Source: Diploptera punctata (taxonomy: Eukaryota; Arthropoda; Insecta; Blattodea; Blaberidae). Taken from it: a DNA stretch of 64,000 nt. Each line of letters opens with the position of its first letter. Within the stretch, counting starts at the first letter, position 1. Below the pieces are notes generated by a model. The model was not told the DNA's origin. It ran no database searches and worked only from the letters and a program-made list of their open reading frames with translations. The stretch covers positions 1,141,501 to 1,205,500 of the forward strand of contig JASPKZ010000425.1 of the NCBI GenBank assembly GCA_030220185.1. The letters run 5' to 3'. Positions 22,755-32,444 of this stretch are shown in pieces. The translations under genes were made by a program, and so were the position numbers.

Positions 22755-23035
22755 AGCCAGATATAATAAGAACAGTTAAGTCTCGTTGACTGCAATGGGC
22801 AGGACATGTGGCACATACGGGGAATGAAAGACATGCATGGAAGTTTCTTGTAGGAAAACCAGAAAACGCCCAGTTGGTAGATCAAGAATGAGGTGGGAGA
22901 ATAACATTAACTATGATTAGAAGGAAATAGATTATACAGGGAATGATTAGAAAGCATTAGCTCAGGATGGGGATGTATGGAGAGCTTATGTCTGTGCGGC
23001 CATGAACCTACGGGTTCGATAGTGCCAGTAAGTAA
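22755..23035 (+). mobile_element. RTE-like LINE 3' end
   Basis: Homologous in inverse to 30728-31130 (AAGTCTCGTTGACTGCAATG; TAGGAAAACCAGAAAACGCC). Encodes the R.VGR.RMRWE.N.NYD tail with stops. The end repeats AGTAAGTA. Confidence 0.65.
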
Positions 23036-23039
23036 GTAT

Positions 23040-23415
23040 ACAGTAAATTAGTATTAAGATATGGTAGTGAAGCATGGACAATACAAAGAAGAGATGAAAG
23101 CTGAATAACAGCAAATGAGATGCGATTTATGCACCTTACAGCAGGCTATACAAAGTGGGACCATAAAAGAAATGAGAAAATTATGGAAGAATTGGATGTA
23201 GAACCCGTTCTCCACCATATACAAAACTACCAGAATAACTGGAAAGCCCATATTCAATGAATGCCATCTCACAGAATTCCAAAAGTTGTGCTTCGTTACT
23301 ACCCCAGGGCAAAAGATCACTGGGACGTCCAAAAAAGCACTGGATGGAAAATTCCTGTTTGAGATCGTAATAGGCCACATGGCCTAATACTTGCATGGAT
23401 GATGATGATGATGCA
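23040..23415 (+). mobile_element. RTE-like LINE 3' end with (GAT)n tail
   Basis: Decayed frame containing RYGSEAWTIQRR and ANEMRFMHLTAGYTKWD, 3' sequence GGCCACATGGCCTAATACTTGCATG and a (GAT)n tail. Inverse copy at 47955-48200. Confidence 0.7.
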
Positions 23416-23631
23416 GTAAATTATCACACGGGACAAGGAATTAAAAATAAATTTAAATAAAATGCAAAATTTTTTGATCCATTCATACCCAAATTTGAAT
23501 TATGATACTAATAACAGAGCTGTTAAGAGCGTTGTTAAATTAAATACTAACCAATTAATGTTCAATTGCCACACCATACTTCACCATTACTATGAAAGAG
23601 ACCTAAGAACAAAATTTGAAGAATATTTTTT

Positions 23632-25085
23632 TTTTCTCAAATGCCCCAGGTTTGTCTTTCGACATTCGTGGTTCCTCTCCTGGCATGGCGTACTTGTAAC
23701 CCACTTCTGAGGTTGGGGCGCCTGGAAGGCAGGATTACGTAGCCCCGATGATATGATGGGTGATGATGATGATAATGGTGCGCCAGGAGAGTCCCTAATC
23801 TTAAACTTAACCTAAGATGAATATGAATGACGATGATTGTGATGGCCATATGATTACGGGGACCGTTTGGGCCTTAAAGTTTTCCTGACATTTGTCTTAC
23901 TTCTTCTTCTTCTTCGTCAGGCTCTACGACTTCCAGTGGAATGTCTTGGCCTTCTCAACCAGTTTACGGCCACTTCTTCCTATCTTGTGCAGTAGATTTC
24001 AAATCAAAAATCCCCGTCTCTTTCAAATCCTCAATTACGTCATCTTCCCATCGATCCTTGGGTCTTCCCCTTGGTCTTGTTCCCTGTGGCTTCCAATTCA
24101 AAATATCATTCGGCAATCTTCCCTTTGGCATTCTTAGTGTATGTCCAAACCATTGTAATCTCTTGGATTTGATGAAACTAACTATATTTTCTTTATTATT
24201 CTTGAGGTATAATTCGTCATTCCTTCTCAACCTCCAATTTCCATTTTCCTTTACTGGACCTAGCACTCTTCTAAATATTTTCCTCTCAAACGTTAATAGT
24301 CTTAATTTATCTGCTTCTTTTAGTACCCAGGTTTCAGCTCCATAACATATGATTGGTCTTATTATTGCTGTATATAATTTGAATTTAACATTTTTTGATA
24401 TTAATTTGCTTTTGAATATATCGAAATTAGCAAAATATGCTTTATTCCCTTGCGATATTCTTGTTTTGATTTCTTCTTCAACAGTATTATTATCGTTTAG
24501 TATTGTGCCTAGGTACTTAAAGGAGTTAATTTGATCAATACAGTCACTATTTATAGTTAGTTCAGTCAAATTTGTTTTATTTCTCATACATCTTAAATAT
24601 TTTGTTTTATTTAGATTGATTACAAGCCCATATTTTATACTTTCATTTTTCAATTTGTCAAAGGTTTCCAGTAGGGAATTTTTTGTTCTTGCTGTTATTA
24701 TTACATCATCAGCATATGCAAGACATTGTTTTAGTCTTGTTGAAATATTTCCTCTTAGATCCAGTTGTTTTAAGACCATATCCATTACTATACAGAATAA
24801 TGTCGTAGATAAAGGATCTCCCTGTTTGACCCCAGAGTTTACTTCAATCGCATTGCTGAGTGCGTTGCTACATTTTAATCTTACTTTGGTATCTATCAAG
24901 GTTAAAGCTATTAATTTTATTAATTTTTGAGGTATCTCATATTCACTTAGACTTTCAACATTTGTCTTACAGGTGAGGAAAATCCCGATAAAAACCTCAC
25001 CCAGAAAAACTGTCCCGACCGGGGATTGAACCCGGGCCTGCTGCATGACAAGGCAGCATGCTACCCCGAGACCACAGCAGTGGAC
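23632..25085 (-). mobile_element. SINE-B copy split by an RTE insertion
   Basis: Tail at 23632-23888 and tRNA-like head at 24971-25085 (GGGCCCGGGTTC-like B box in inverse). The two halves are separated by an RTE insertion with target duplication CATTTGTCTTAC at 23889-23900 and 24959-24970. Confidence 0.85.
23901..24958 (-). mobile_element. 5'-truncated RTE-like LINE with open RT C-terminal frame
   Basis: Minus frame of about 330 codons of true element sequence: YEIPQKLIKLIALTLIDTKV, then NSGVKQGDPLSTTLFCIVMD (motif B), CLAYADDVIITARTKNS (motif C with YADD catalytic aspartates), FKYLGTILND, then IRPIICYGAETWVLKEADKL and the RPRGRPKDRWEDDV tail. The 3' end is a (GAA)n tail. The Met at 25046 lies in the SINE and is not a real start. 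12-bp target duplication. Confidence 0.85.
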
Positions 25086-25231
25086 AATTTGAAGAATATA
25101 AAAACTTTATAAAAGTCTTGTAGAAAAGGTACAATATAACATACATGTCTTTATAAATATAAGATGAAAATTAAAAATGTACCTGTTGGCAGGTGCCATC
25201 GTCCTCAACTTTATTAAAATACTGTATTTAA

Positions 25232-25267
25232 AATATTATTTCGGAAGTTAACATCCATCATCAGCAG
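25232..25267 (-). ncRNA. Hammerhead-like motif, F5 (degraded)
   Basis: Core CUGAUGA, extra U, helix II GGAUG.../...CUUCC with a mismatch, GAA; helix III has lost its AGGCCU palindrome. Confidence 0.4.
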
Positions 25268-25401
25268 ATGAGTATGCGCTACTAGTTGATGTATCTAAGA
25301 TGTTGTAGACTTGATGGTCTTGATGCATAGCTACAGCAACGTATCAAGACCATCAACGTCTATAGCATCTTATATACATCAACTAGTAGCACATACTCAT
25401 C

Positions 25402-25439
25402 CTGCTGATGATGGAAGTTAATTTCTGAAAGGCCTCCAA
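25402..25439 (+). ncRNA. Hammerhead-like motif, F5
   Basis: Helix I UG/CA (2 bp), core CUGAUGA, extra U, helix II GGAAG/UUUCU (two G-U), GAA, helix III AGGCCU, C17 at 25436. Followed by TTGAGGACAACGG. Confidence 0.6.
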
Positions 25440-25505
25440 ATATTTTTAATATGTCATTTTAATAAAGTTGAGGACAACGGCACCTGCCAATAGGTACATT
25501 TTAAA

Positions 25506-26228
25506 TGCGTCAAATCTATCTTCAATTTGAGAGTGAATCTATATGAATTATACCTTGGTGATTCAAATGCCACATTTTTATGTTGCCTTTTGAAATATAA
25601 ATGCCTAATTTATGAAATAAATGCTTTTTGTTGCCTTTATTCAATTATTTTTCTACTATTTGTTAATTTATTATTAAAAATTACCTGTAGGTATATTTTA
25701 ATTTATTTCCATAACTGTTACAATGAAAGTGAATTCACGGAATATATATTATTGTCTTTCAGTCAATTCATAATTATTCTCTTTGCAACAATAAGTGCTG
25801 CCATGCAAAAAAAAAAAAGATAAATAATAGAAAGTGTTTTAATTACAGTTTGTGTTTATTTGAAAAGGCAACAATGAGTGCAGGTCTAATTTTACTTTTT
25901 CTTTCAGTTTACATTGTTGTATTCCTTTACGCAGCAAAGTGCAAAGTTACGTTAATACTTTTGGATCCCATTTATTTTGTACTCATTGTAAAGTACTCAC
26001 ATGCAAAATATGATTTTAATTGCCTATTTTAGCTATTTATAATGCCTTTTTCCTGCCTATTTTAGCTATTTATAATGCCTTTTTCCTGCCTATTTTAATG
26101 ATTTAGAATGGCTATAAACTTCCGGTCCCTACTTATGAGTATTCATCTCAACAGAATTTGATATGAATTTTATTAGTATTGAGTCTTTATAAAGGTTGTA
26201 ATGTTAATTTTATTATAACAGTTGTCAG
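25506..26228. other. GNL1 intron 1, 3' part
   Basis: A/T-rich sequence. A 33-bp unit (TGCCTATTTTAGCTATTTAT...) is repeated about 2.5 times at 26030-26098. No gene. Confidence 0.6.
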
Positions 26229-26321
26229 ACCTGTCACACGTGATGACGAGGAGGAAGGCAGCAGTAGAGCAGAAATGGTGCAGTTAAATAAACAACCAGG
26301 AAGTAAAGGAGGTGTAAATAA
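26229..26321 (+). CDS. GNL1: GNL1 exon 2
   Basis: Acceptor TTGTCAG at 26228 and donor GTAAGT. Translates PVTRDDEEGSSRAEMVQLNK then QPGSKGGVNK. An alternative acceptor at 26221 would break the frame with exon 3. Acidic/low-complexity linker followed by the NKY that begins the conserved N-terminal domain of GNL1. Confidence 0.75.
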
Positions 26322-26439
26322 GTAAGTAACTGAATTTAGCTATTATGTAAAAGTGAAAGAAAGCAGTATAATTCTGATTATTTGCTATGTTGTGTTGTTT
26401 TCAAATGACTGGAGCTTGGTTTACACAATAAGGCTCTAA

Positions 26440-26612
26440 TCTATGAAAGTATTAGACCGTAAAAGTCGTCCTCTGCCTGTACTCTGCTGAGAAAGTTGCA
26501 TCCAAATACATACTCAAAAATCTGTTCATGCGATAATAATTGTCGAAATTCCTAAGCTACCTGTCGAAGTGACTTAGCAGAGAAACGAATCGTGAGCAAC
26601 CCGATGGGAACC
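26440..26612 (+). mobile_element. RNase H-type LINE 3' end fragment
   Basis: TCTGTTCATGCGATAATAAT through GTGAGCAACCCGATGG matches, in inverse, 45745-45840, the 3' end of the minus-strand LINE with an RNase H domain. Confidence 0.65.
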
Positions 26613-26880
26613 GATGTAGTTTGAAACCTTGTCAAATTTTGCGGGAGTTTCTAAATTCATGAGTTTATCTTTCTTGTTTCATCCAAAAAAACAAGAAAGC
26701 TAAACTCATGAATTTCGAAACTCCTGCAAATTTTGATCTGATGCAGAGGTTCATCGGTCCCGATAGAAATAAGAAGAAAACCGCCAAGAAACAACATAAC
26801 ACCGGTCGACCACAGGCTACTGATGATGGAGATAAGCTCCGAAACTGCAATATAGAAGAAAAAAGGATATGAGGTGAGGT
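26613..26880 (+). mobile_element. F4 PLE 3' end with short inverted 5' part
   Basis: AGTTTCTAAATTCATGAGTT at 26645 mirrors AACTCATGAATTTCGAAACT at 26703, giving a hairpin. The plus arm encodes the PLE C-terminus from MNFETPANFDLMQRFIG through the ribozyme to a stop at about 26872 (IEEKRI, stop), then GAGGTGAGGT. Confidence 0.75.
26817..26855 (+). ncRNA. Hammerhead-like motif, F4, inside the PLE reading frame
   Basis: Helix I CUA/UAG (3 bp), core CUGAUGA (exact consensus), extra U, helix II GGAG/CUCC, GAA, helix III ACUGCAAU (one change from the ACUGCAGU palindrome), A17 at 26852. The PLE frame runs straight through: ...QATDDGDKLRNCN. Confidence 0.65.
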
Positions 26881-26989
26881 ATTAAAAACATTTATTTAAT
26901 TCTTGAACTAAGGTATTACTTGGATGGTAGAATATTGGTTAAATTTTGCTTGGTGGCCTATTTTTTTTAAGCTTGAGAAACTTTTACAA

Positions 26990-27298
26990 GCTTGAAAATC
27001 TTCAGACTCGAGATCCATGGCTTAAAGTCCCTCCTGGAGGACTTGTCTCGTGGATTCCTCCATCCTAAAAATCCATTGACCTCGGGAGGATTTAAACCTG
27101 CGACTCTCAGAACTAGACACTTTTATAGTCTTCAATTCCAATAAAAATTTAATTTCGCGTGAATCTTATTATCTTTTTCTTTTATTGCCAAGTTTCACTT
27201 CCATACAGTAATTTTGAAATTATAAAATTTCAGTATATATATATGATTAAAAATTTTTTTTTTGGTTTTCTGCATCAAAGATTTAAAACTGACCTCTG
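26990..27298. other. GNL1 intron 2, no clear feature
   Basis: A degenerate SINE-like patch (GGGAGGATTTAAACCTGCGACTC) lies near 27095; otherwise nothing recognised. Confidence 0.35.
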
Positions 27299-27342
27299 AT
27301 TCTGATGTTTTGACATGATCTCTTATGCCATTATCAAGGAAT
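27299..27342 (-). ncRNA. Hammerhead-like motif, F9 (U3/A8), degraded
   Basis: Core UUGAUAA, extra U, helix II GGCAU/AUGUC, then AAA instead of GAA; helix I AUUCC/AGAAU has one mismatch. Confidence 0.45.
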
Positions 27343-27620
27343 GATAGGTTCGAGTTACTGGCCCATCCATAGTAATTCTGTCCGAGGGCAGTTCTTTCAC
27401 TGCAATCATAGCATTTTGAATGCTATGCTTTGCAGCTTTACGAGGGAATTATTATAGGTCTTATATACCATCAGCAATACATTCTGACAAGCTATTGGAC
27501 AGTGGCTAGTAATCCATATGCTGTTGGTTAATCACACTACATGGTCTGTGTACACCATCCAAGGATTGCCCATGATATTCTTGATATCTTCTACATTGTT
27601 TTGGGTAACTTGAACCTATC

Positions 27621-27664
27621 ATTCTTTGACAATGGCATGTGGGATCACGTTGAAATGTTGGAAT
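27621..27664 (+). ncRNA. Hammerhead-like motif, F9 (U3/A8)
   Basis: Helix I AUUCU/GGAAU (5 bp, one wobble), core UUGACAA, extra U, helix II GGCAUG.../CACGUU (imperfect), GAA, AUGU, U17. Confidence 0.45.
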
Positions 27665-27758
27665 CAGTGGCCAGATGCCAATCTTGAATCCTTGATCCGG
27701 AAAACTCAAGAAACCTTTCTTAATCATAGTTATATCTACAATATAACACACACAGATA

Positions 27759-27789
<31 letters not shown>

Positions 27790-27844
27790 CTTGCTTTATT
27801 TCAATTATTTCTGTATAATTAAAATAGTATGGTATTCTAAATAT

Positions 27845-27895
27845 GTTGTTGTTTTCAAATGCTGGGCCTTGGCAACGAAGCCATTGTTTTAGACT
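27845..27895 (-). mobile_element. RNase H-type LINE 3' tip
   Basis: TTGTTTTCAAATGCTGGGCC and GAAGCCATT match the 3' end of the LINE insertion at 48811-49588. Confidence 0.65.
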
Positions 27896-27899
27896 AAGT

Positions 27900-28264
27900 G
27901 AATCTTGCGGTTGAGAAATTTATGTAGCTTGGGGGTAGAATGAAATTAGGTAATTTTTGACAGTACAATTGAAGCACTAAGAAAGATAAGTTGTTAAGTG
28001 AGTTTCCCAATTTTACAGGAGAACTAGTTTAAAGTGTTCAAGAGTAATGTGAAATATCAAAATATCAAGTCCTCTCAACAGGGTAAATTCATTGTATGAG
28101 CGACTTACATTTGGGGTCTGTAAATTGTTTATCAGATTATAGAACTGATCTTCAGAGTGTATATTATGTGATTAACAGGATTTCTCAGAACCTTGACCCT
28201 AATAACTTCTGATTCTGAGTGCTTCAGTTATGGTGCTAATTCTCACTAAGTTTTAACAATTATT
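27900..28264. other. GNL1 intron 2, no feature seen
   Basis: No ORF or repeat recognised. Confidence 0.4.
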
Positions 28265-28640
28265 TATTAATTTTTTTAATGCCCTGTTTGTCCTTTTTAG
28301 ACATTTCTGGTGTTCTCTCCTGGCAATGTAACACACTTCTGAGGTTGAAGTGCATGGATGGCGGGGTTACGTTGCCCCAATGATATGATAGGTGATAGTG
28401 GTGCGCCAGGAGAGCCCCTAATCCTAAGCTTAATAAGATGAATATGAATGATGATGATTGCAATGGCCATATGATTTTGGGGACTATTTGGACCTTGAAG
28501 TTTTCCTGACATGTGTTTTACAGGTGAAGAAAAACCTGATAAAAACCTCACCCAGAAAAACTGTCCCGACCGGGGATTGAACCTGGGCCCACTGCATGAC
28601 AAGGCAGCACGCTACCTCGAGACCACAGCGGTGGACTTAG
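28265..28640 (-). mobile_element. SINE-B, long form
   Basis: Minus strand: head GTGGTCTCGAGGTAGCGTGC and GGTTCAATCCCCGGTCGGGA, GTGAGGTTTTTATCAGG, then the TTAGGGGCTCTCCTGG body and an AAAAAATTAATAAATAAT tail. Confidence 0.8.
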
Positions 28641-28734
28641 TTTGAACAATTATTAATATTTGGACTTGTCATTAAAAATGGAATCAGGGGTTCCAGCTCT
28701 CAAATTACAATTGATATTCCAGTATTACTGGACT

Positions 28735-29190
28735 ATTCTTCTTCTGGATAAACATCCATTTATGGGCTTTAGCTGCTGTTAAGACACTCCTCCACATATC
28801 CCTGTCCAACGCTGTCCTTCTCCATCCCCAGACCCCAAGCTTTTGGAGGTCCTCCTCTACTCCATCTCAGCTTCGGTCTCCCTCTTCTTCTTCCTCCATC
28901 TGGTCTCAGTAGTATAAGCTTTCTAGTGGTATTCTCCTCCTTCATTCTCATTATATCGCCAACCCACCTCAGTCTGCCAATTTTAATAACATTTACAATA
29001 TTTGGGTCAGAGTACAAGTTGTAGATTTCACCGTTATATCATATCCGCCACACTCCACAATCATTTATGGGTTCCAGGATCTTCCTTTCAAAGATTCTCA
29101 GTCTGTCTTCATTATCTCTACTAAGTGTCCAGCATCCATTGCCATAAATAGCAACTGGTCTCAATATGGTTTTGTAGTTTAGTTTTGATT
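28735..29190 (-). mobile_element. RTE-like LINE 3' end
   Basis: Minus frame with VNVIKIGRLRWVGDIMRMKE and RRRGRPKLRWSRG; upstream decayed RT-thumb sequence to about 29190 (VAIYGNGCWT-like). (GAA)n tail at the left end. Confidence 0.7.
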
Positions 29191-29424
29191 ATTGGACTAT
29201 GTTAGAAGTAAATTAAATTTTTCTTTCTGAAAAAAGTATTGTAAATGTGATCTTTTAGTGTACAGAATTGGAGGATCCCACGAAAGCTTGCAATATTAAT
29301 TGTTTCCTTGTAAAGAATAGTTTGGCATTCTCTTATAAATTGTACCATTTTCAGTTCTAAGTAATAGTTTTCCATTCTTATGCGACTAATATTTTTATGT
29401 AAATTGTTAATCAAAACTTTTCAG

Positions 29425-29635
29425 ATATGCTCTTCAGTTCTATCGTGAGACAGAAGCAGAAATAAGAGAGAGAAAAGAGGCTGCTCGCAAAACAATTGTT
29501 CAAGTTCCACCATCTGGGCTAGAAATAGCAATAGAAAATTATTTTATGAAAGAACTTGATTTTCCAAAACGACCACCATGGAACTTTGACATGAGTCGTG
29601 AAGAACTAGAAGCCAGAGAGAACAGATATTTCACT
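29425..29635 (+). CDS. GNL1: GNL1 exon 3
   Basis: Acceptor TTTTCAG, donor GTATGT. Translates YALQFYRETEAEIRERKEAA through DFPKRPPWNFDMSREELEAR to NRYFT. This is the conserved N-terminal extension of GNL1 (vertebrate counterpart has FPRRPPW). Phases are 2 in and 0 out. Confidence 0.9.
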
Positions 29636-29768
29636 GTATGTACTTACATTTTTCAGATTTTTAATTGGCATAAAAAATTCAATTGAAAATAAATTGGTAT
29701 GCACAAAATATTTTGGTATATGTTACATTTGAATATATATAAAAGATATTTTGAAGAGAAAAATTTTC

Positions 29769-29841
29769 GCCTAGACCGGGACTCGAACCCGGGACCCTTG
29801 GTTTTCCGGGCCAAGTGCTCTACCAACTGAGCTACCGAGGC
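29769..29841 (-). repeat. tRNA-like body (GGA in anticodon position)
   Basis: 73 nt foldable as a cloverleaf: GCCTCGG acceptor, D arm GCTC/GAGC, anticodon stem around a CCGGAAA-type loop, T arm with GGGTTCGAGTCCC. The acceptor has one mismatch, position 33 is C not U, and there is no CCA. Flanks extend it into a longer stem, so it is read as part of a repeat, not a true tRNA gene. Confidence 0.6.
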
Positions 29842-30217
29842 GAGTTACGATCTAGACGCAAATTTTTCTCTTATGTACGTTGTAATTCCCTAGCGCCAAA
29901 TGCTTGAAACCATAGCTTCTATCTTTGCAAATGGCGGCTTCTTAGTTAAGAAGACATTTATTGGGAATTTAACATTACTTTATAGCCAGTAGGGCTTCTA
30001 TTGACGATTTTATTATTAATTTAACACTTCTCATAGAAGGATAAATTATATTTTGAAGAGAAAAATTTACTGGCTATAAAGTAGTGTTAAATTCCCAATA
30101 AATGTCTTCTTAACTAAGAAGCTGCCATTTGCAAAGATAGAAGCTATGGTTTCAAGCATTTGGCGCGAGGGAATTACAACGTACATAAGAGAAAAATTTG
30201 CGTCTAGATCGTAACTC

Positions 30218-30290
30218 GCCTCGGTAGCTCAGTTGGTAGAGCACTTGGCCCGGAAAGCCAAGGGTCCCGGGTTCGAGTCCCGGTCTAGGC
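30218..30290 (+). repeat. tRNA-like body, mirror copy
   Basis: Same body as 29841-29769 in the opposite orientation, flanked by GAGAAAAATTTGCGTCTAG on the left and GTCTAGGCGAAAATTTTTCT on the right, which pair with each other. Confidence 0.6.
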
Positions 30291-30599
30291 GAAAATTTTT
30301 CTCTTCAAAATATAATTTATCCTTCTATGAGAAGTGTTAAATTAATAATAAAATCGTCAATATATAAAAGAAATGGATCCCATGTGCATTAATGGATAAC
30401 TTAATTTTATTTAATATATGCTATATGCCTATCAGATCATAAAAGCTCACTTAGATTATTGTTAATATGAAAATTAATCTATGCCTACCTAACCAAAAAA
30501 ATGATAAGTTACAAAATGAAGAAATTTGTTTACACAGTTCATTTATAACATGCTTGCTTTTCAACTCTAAGGCCACAAGTTAAAACTTGTTACATCCAT

Positions 30600-31262
30600 C
30601 CATATAGTAATTCTGCCCGAGGGCAGGTCTTTCACTGCAATCATAGTATTTTCATGCTATGCTTTGCAGCTTTACTAGGGAATTATAGGTGTGGTAGCTT
30701 CCCATACCAGTGAAGGATAATGATGATACTTACTCACTGGCACTATCGAACCTGTAGGTTCATGGCCACACGGACATAAGCTCTCCATACATCCCTATCC
30801 TGAGCTAATGCTATCCAATCATTCCCTGTATAATTTACTTCCCTCAAATCATAGTTAATGTTATTCTCCCACCTCATTCTTGGTCTACCAACTGGGCGTT
30901 TTCCCTCTGGCTTTCCTACAAGAAGCTTCCATGCAAGTCTTTCATTCCCCATACGTGCAACATGTCCTGCCCATTGCAGTCTATGAGACTTAACTGTTCT
31001 TATTATATCTGGCTTCCTATAAAGACCATGTAGTTCATGTTATGTAGTCTTCTCCATTCACCTGTCTGTTCATCTCTCTTTGGTCCAAAAATTTTCCTAA
31101 GTACTTTATTCTCAAATACTTGTAATCGATGATGATGATGGCTGGATGATTTTCGGGGACCGTTGGGCCCTAAGCTTCCTGACATTTATCTTACAAGTGA
31201 GGAAAAAACCTCACTCAGGAGCCTGTCCTGACCGGGAATCGAACCCGGGCCCACGCGGAGGA
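30600..31262 (-). mobile_element. SINE-B split by an RTE insertion
   Basis: Tail part at 30600-30725 (AGTAATTCTGCCCGAGGGCA) and head part at 31130-31262 (GACCGGGAATCGAACCCGGG). Between them lies a minus-strand RTE fragment. Flanking GATGATGAT is shared. Confidence 0.75.
30728..31130 (-). mobile_element. RTE-like LINE 3' end inside SINE-B
   Basis: Minus frame MGNERLAWKLLVGKPEGKRP then VGRPRMRWENNINYDLREVN, and upstream KVLRKIFGPKRDEQTGEWRR. Tail repeats ACTTACT. Confidence 0.7.
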
Positions 31263-31454
31263 CACTTGTTACATATTGATGGATTTTAAGTTACTAAAAT
31301 CCTAAACACATGAGAAATATGAAGTCTACTGACTTTATAAAGTAATGTTAAAATTCCCAATAAAAATCTTCTTAAAGAAGAAGCCGGTTCATAACATTTG
31401 GCGCTCATGGGAATTAAAAATGTATAAGAGAGAAATTTACATTTAGATTGGAGT

Positions 31455-31527
31455 GCTTAGGATAGCTCAGACGGTAGAGCATTAGGGTATAAAGCTAATG
31501 ATCCTGGGTTCAAACCCCAGTCTAAGC
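31455..31527 (+). repeat. tRNA-like body, divergent subfamily (AUA in anticodon position)
   Basis: GCTTAGG...CTAAGC acceptor, D arm, imperfect anticodon stem with loop GTATAAA, T arm GGGTTCAAACCCC. Flanks ATTTACATTTAGATTGG and CAGTCTAAGCATATATTTTT pair with each other and have changed together with the acceptor relative to the 30218 subfamily. Confidence 0.5.
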
Positions 31528-31539
31528 ATATATTTTTCT

Positions 31540-31662
31540 TAAGTTATGTAGGTAGGAAATAACACTATGAGGTTTATTTTAATTTTGTTGAATTGTTTCT
31601 TGACTCACCTCATACTTCTTAACTCCCTCGCAGATCTCAAGAAACAACTCAACAAAATTAAA
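31540..31662. mobile_element. F2 PLE micro-insertion in a tRNA-like element
   Basis: 123-bp PLE end sequence (GTTATGTAGGTAGGAAATAA...CACCTCATACTTCTTAACTC) inserted in the tail of the tRNA-like element with 12-bp duplication ATATATTTTTCT at 31528-31539 and 31663-31674. Confidence 0.8.
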
Positions 31663-31991
31663 ATATATTTTTCTCTTCAAATATAATTTGTCCTTCAGTG
31701 AGAAGTGTTAAATTTATAATGAAAACATCAAAAGATGTTCTACTGGATTTATAAAGTAATGTTAAAATTCCCAATAAAAAGTCTTGTTAAATAAGAAACC
31801 GTCATTTACATGATTCATAGCATTTGGCGCTTTTTAATTAATTAACTTTTGTATGCCTTCTAGTAGCAAACATATTGGTTGATGAGGACCAACTCCGTCA
31901 ACATTCTTAACTGGATGCCCTCAACTTTTTTTTTTTGGTTCTGAATTTATTTATTTTTTACTCTGTTTAATATTGATTTTGTTTATTTCAG

Positions 31992-32132
31992 GAATATGTA
32001 AAAAGTTTAGAGAAAAAATTTGGCTGGAAAGAGCTGAGTTATTTTGAATTAAATCTTGAGACTTGGAGACAATTATGGAGAGTTCTTGAAATGTCCGATA
32101 TTGTTCTGATCATTACTGATATCCGTTATTGT
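31992..32132 (+). CDS. GNL1: GNL1 exon 4
   Basis: Acceptor TTTATTTCAG, donor GTAAGT, 47 codons: EYVKSLEKKFGWKELSYFEL, NLETWRQLWRVLEMSDIVLI, ITDIRYC. WRQLWRVLEMSDIVL.ITDIR is nearly invariant in GNL1 and forms the first strand of the permuted G domain. Confidence 0.95.
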
Positions 32133-32234
32133 GTAAGTACTCAACTACATGATTGACAAACTGTATAATTATTCTTGTAGCCGTATTTACATTATAAATA
32201 AATGGAGTAGTGAAGTGTCTCATATAATCTCTCC

Positions 32235-32444
32235 TACTCAATTCTCAACCTCACCTTCTCGTGGTGCAACCTGTTTTAACAAACGAGGTTCTGGGGACCG
32301 AGTCATGGCGGTATAACCATTCCAACTAATACTGAGTAAATGCACTATTGAAGCAGGTCCAGACGCTTAAAGATGGCAACCCCATCGCTGGACTTACCAC
32401 CTCCTTGCTAGCAACTAGTTGGTGGGACATTCTATTGCTTTCAA
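32235..32444 (+). mobile_element. LINE 5'-UTR-like fragment
   Basis: CTCACCTTCTCGTGGTGCAA is shared with 49870-49890, the head of an internally deleted LINE; the remainder is weakly similar. Tentative. Confidence 0.4.

Larger units (their letters stand above)
25175..25505. mobile_element. F5 PLE hairpin insertion
   Basis: Inverted repeat: AATGTACCTGTTGGCAGGTG at the left mirrors CACCTGCCAATAGGTACATT at the right; centre near 25325-25345 (GATGGTCTTGATGCATAGC...). Contains one hammerhead-like motif per arm. Located in GNL1 intron 1. Confidence 0.75.
27250..27790. mobile_element. F9 fold-back element with (TA)n tail, interrupted
   Basis: Left arm TTATCAAGGAATGATAGGTT at 27331 mirrors AACCTATCATTCTTTGACAA at 27613. 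SINE-B body sequence (about 27360-27450) lies between the arms. The right end is CTTAATCATAGTTATATCTA then a (TA)n run at 27758-27785. The same family is complete at 52108-52740. Confidence 0.6.
29740..30370. mobile_element. Inverted pair of tRNA-like-bearing elements
   Basis: Two copies of the same short element in opposite orientation: minus-strand tRNA-like body at 29769-29841, plus-strand body at 30218-30290, centre near 30055. Shared strings: AAATGGCGGCTTCTTAGTTA and CTATAAAGTAGTGTTAAATT in inverse. Located in GNL1 intron 3. Confidence 0.8.

Noticed and set aside
24959..25046. N-terminal extension of the RTE frame starting with Met at 25046
   Set aside because: This part is SINE-B sequence upstream of the LINE insertion point; the LINE is 5' truncated and has no own start.
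26222..26228. GNL1 exon 2 starting at 26222
   Set aside because: It would put exon 3 out of frame; the acceptor at 26228 keeps the phase with either candidate exon 1 donor.
30218..30290. Genuine tRNA gene
   Set aside because: Cloverleaf-like, but C at position 33, acceptor mismatch, no terminator, repeated within mobile elements and embedded in longer pairing flanks.
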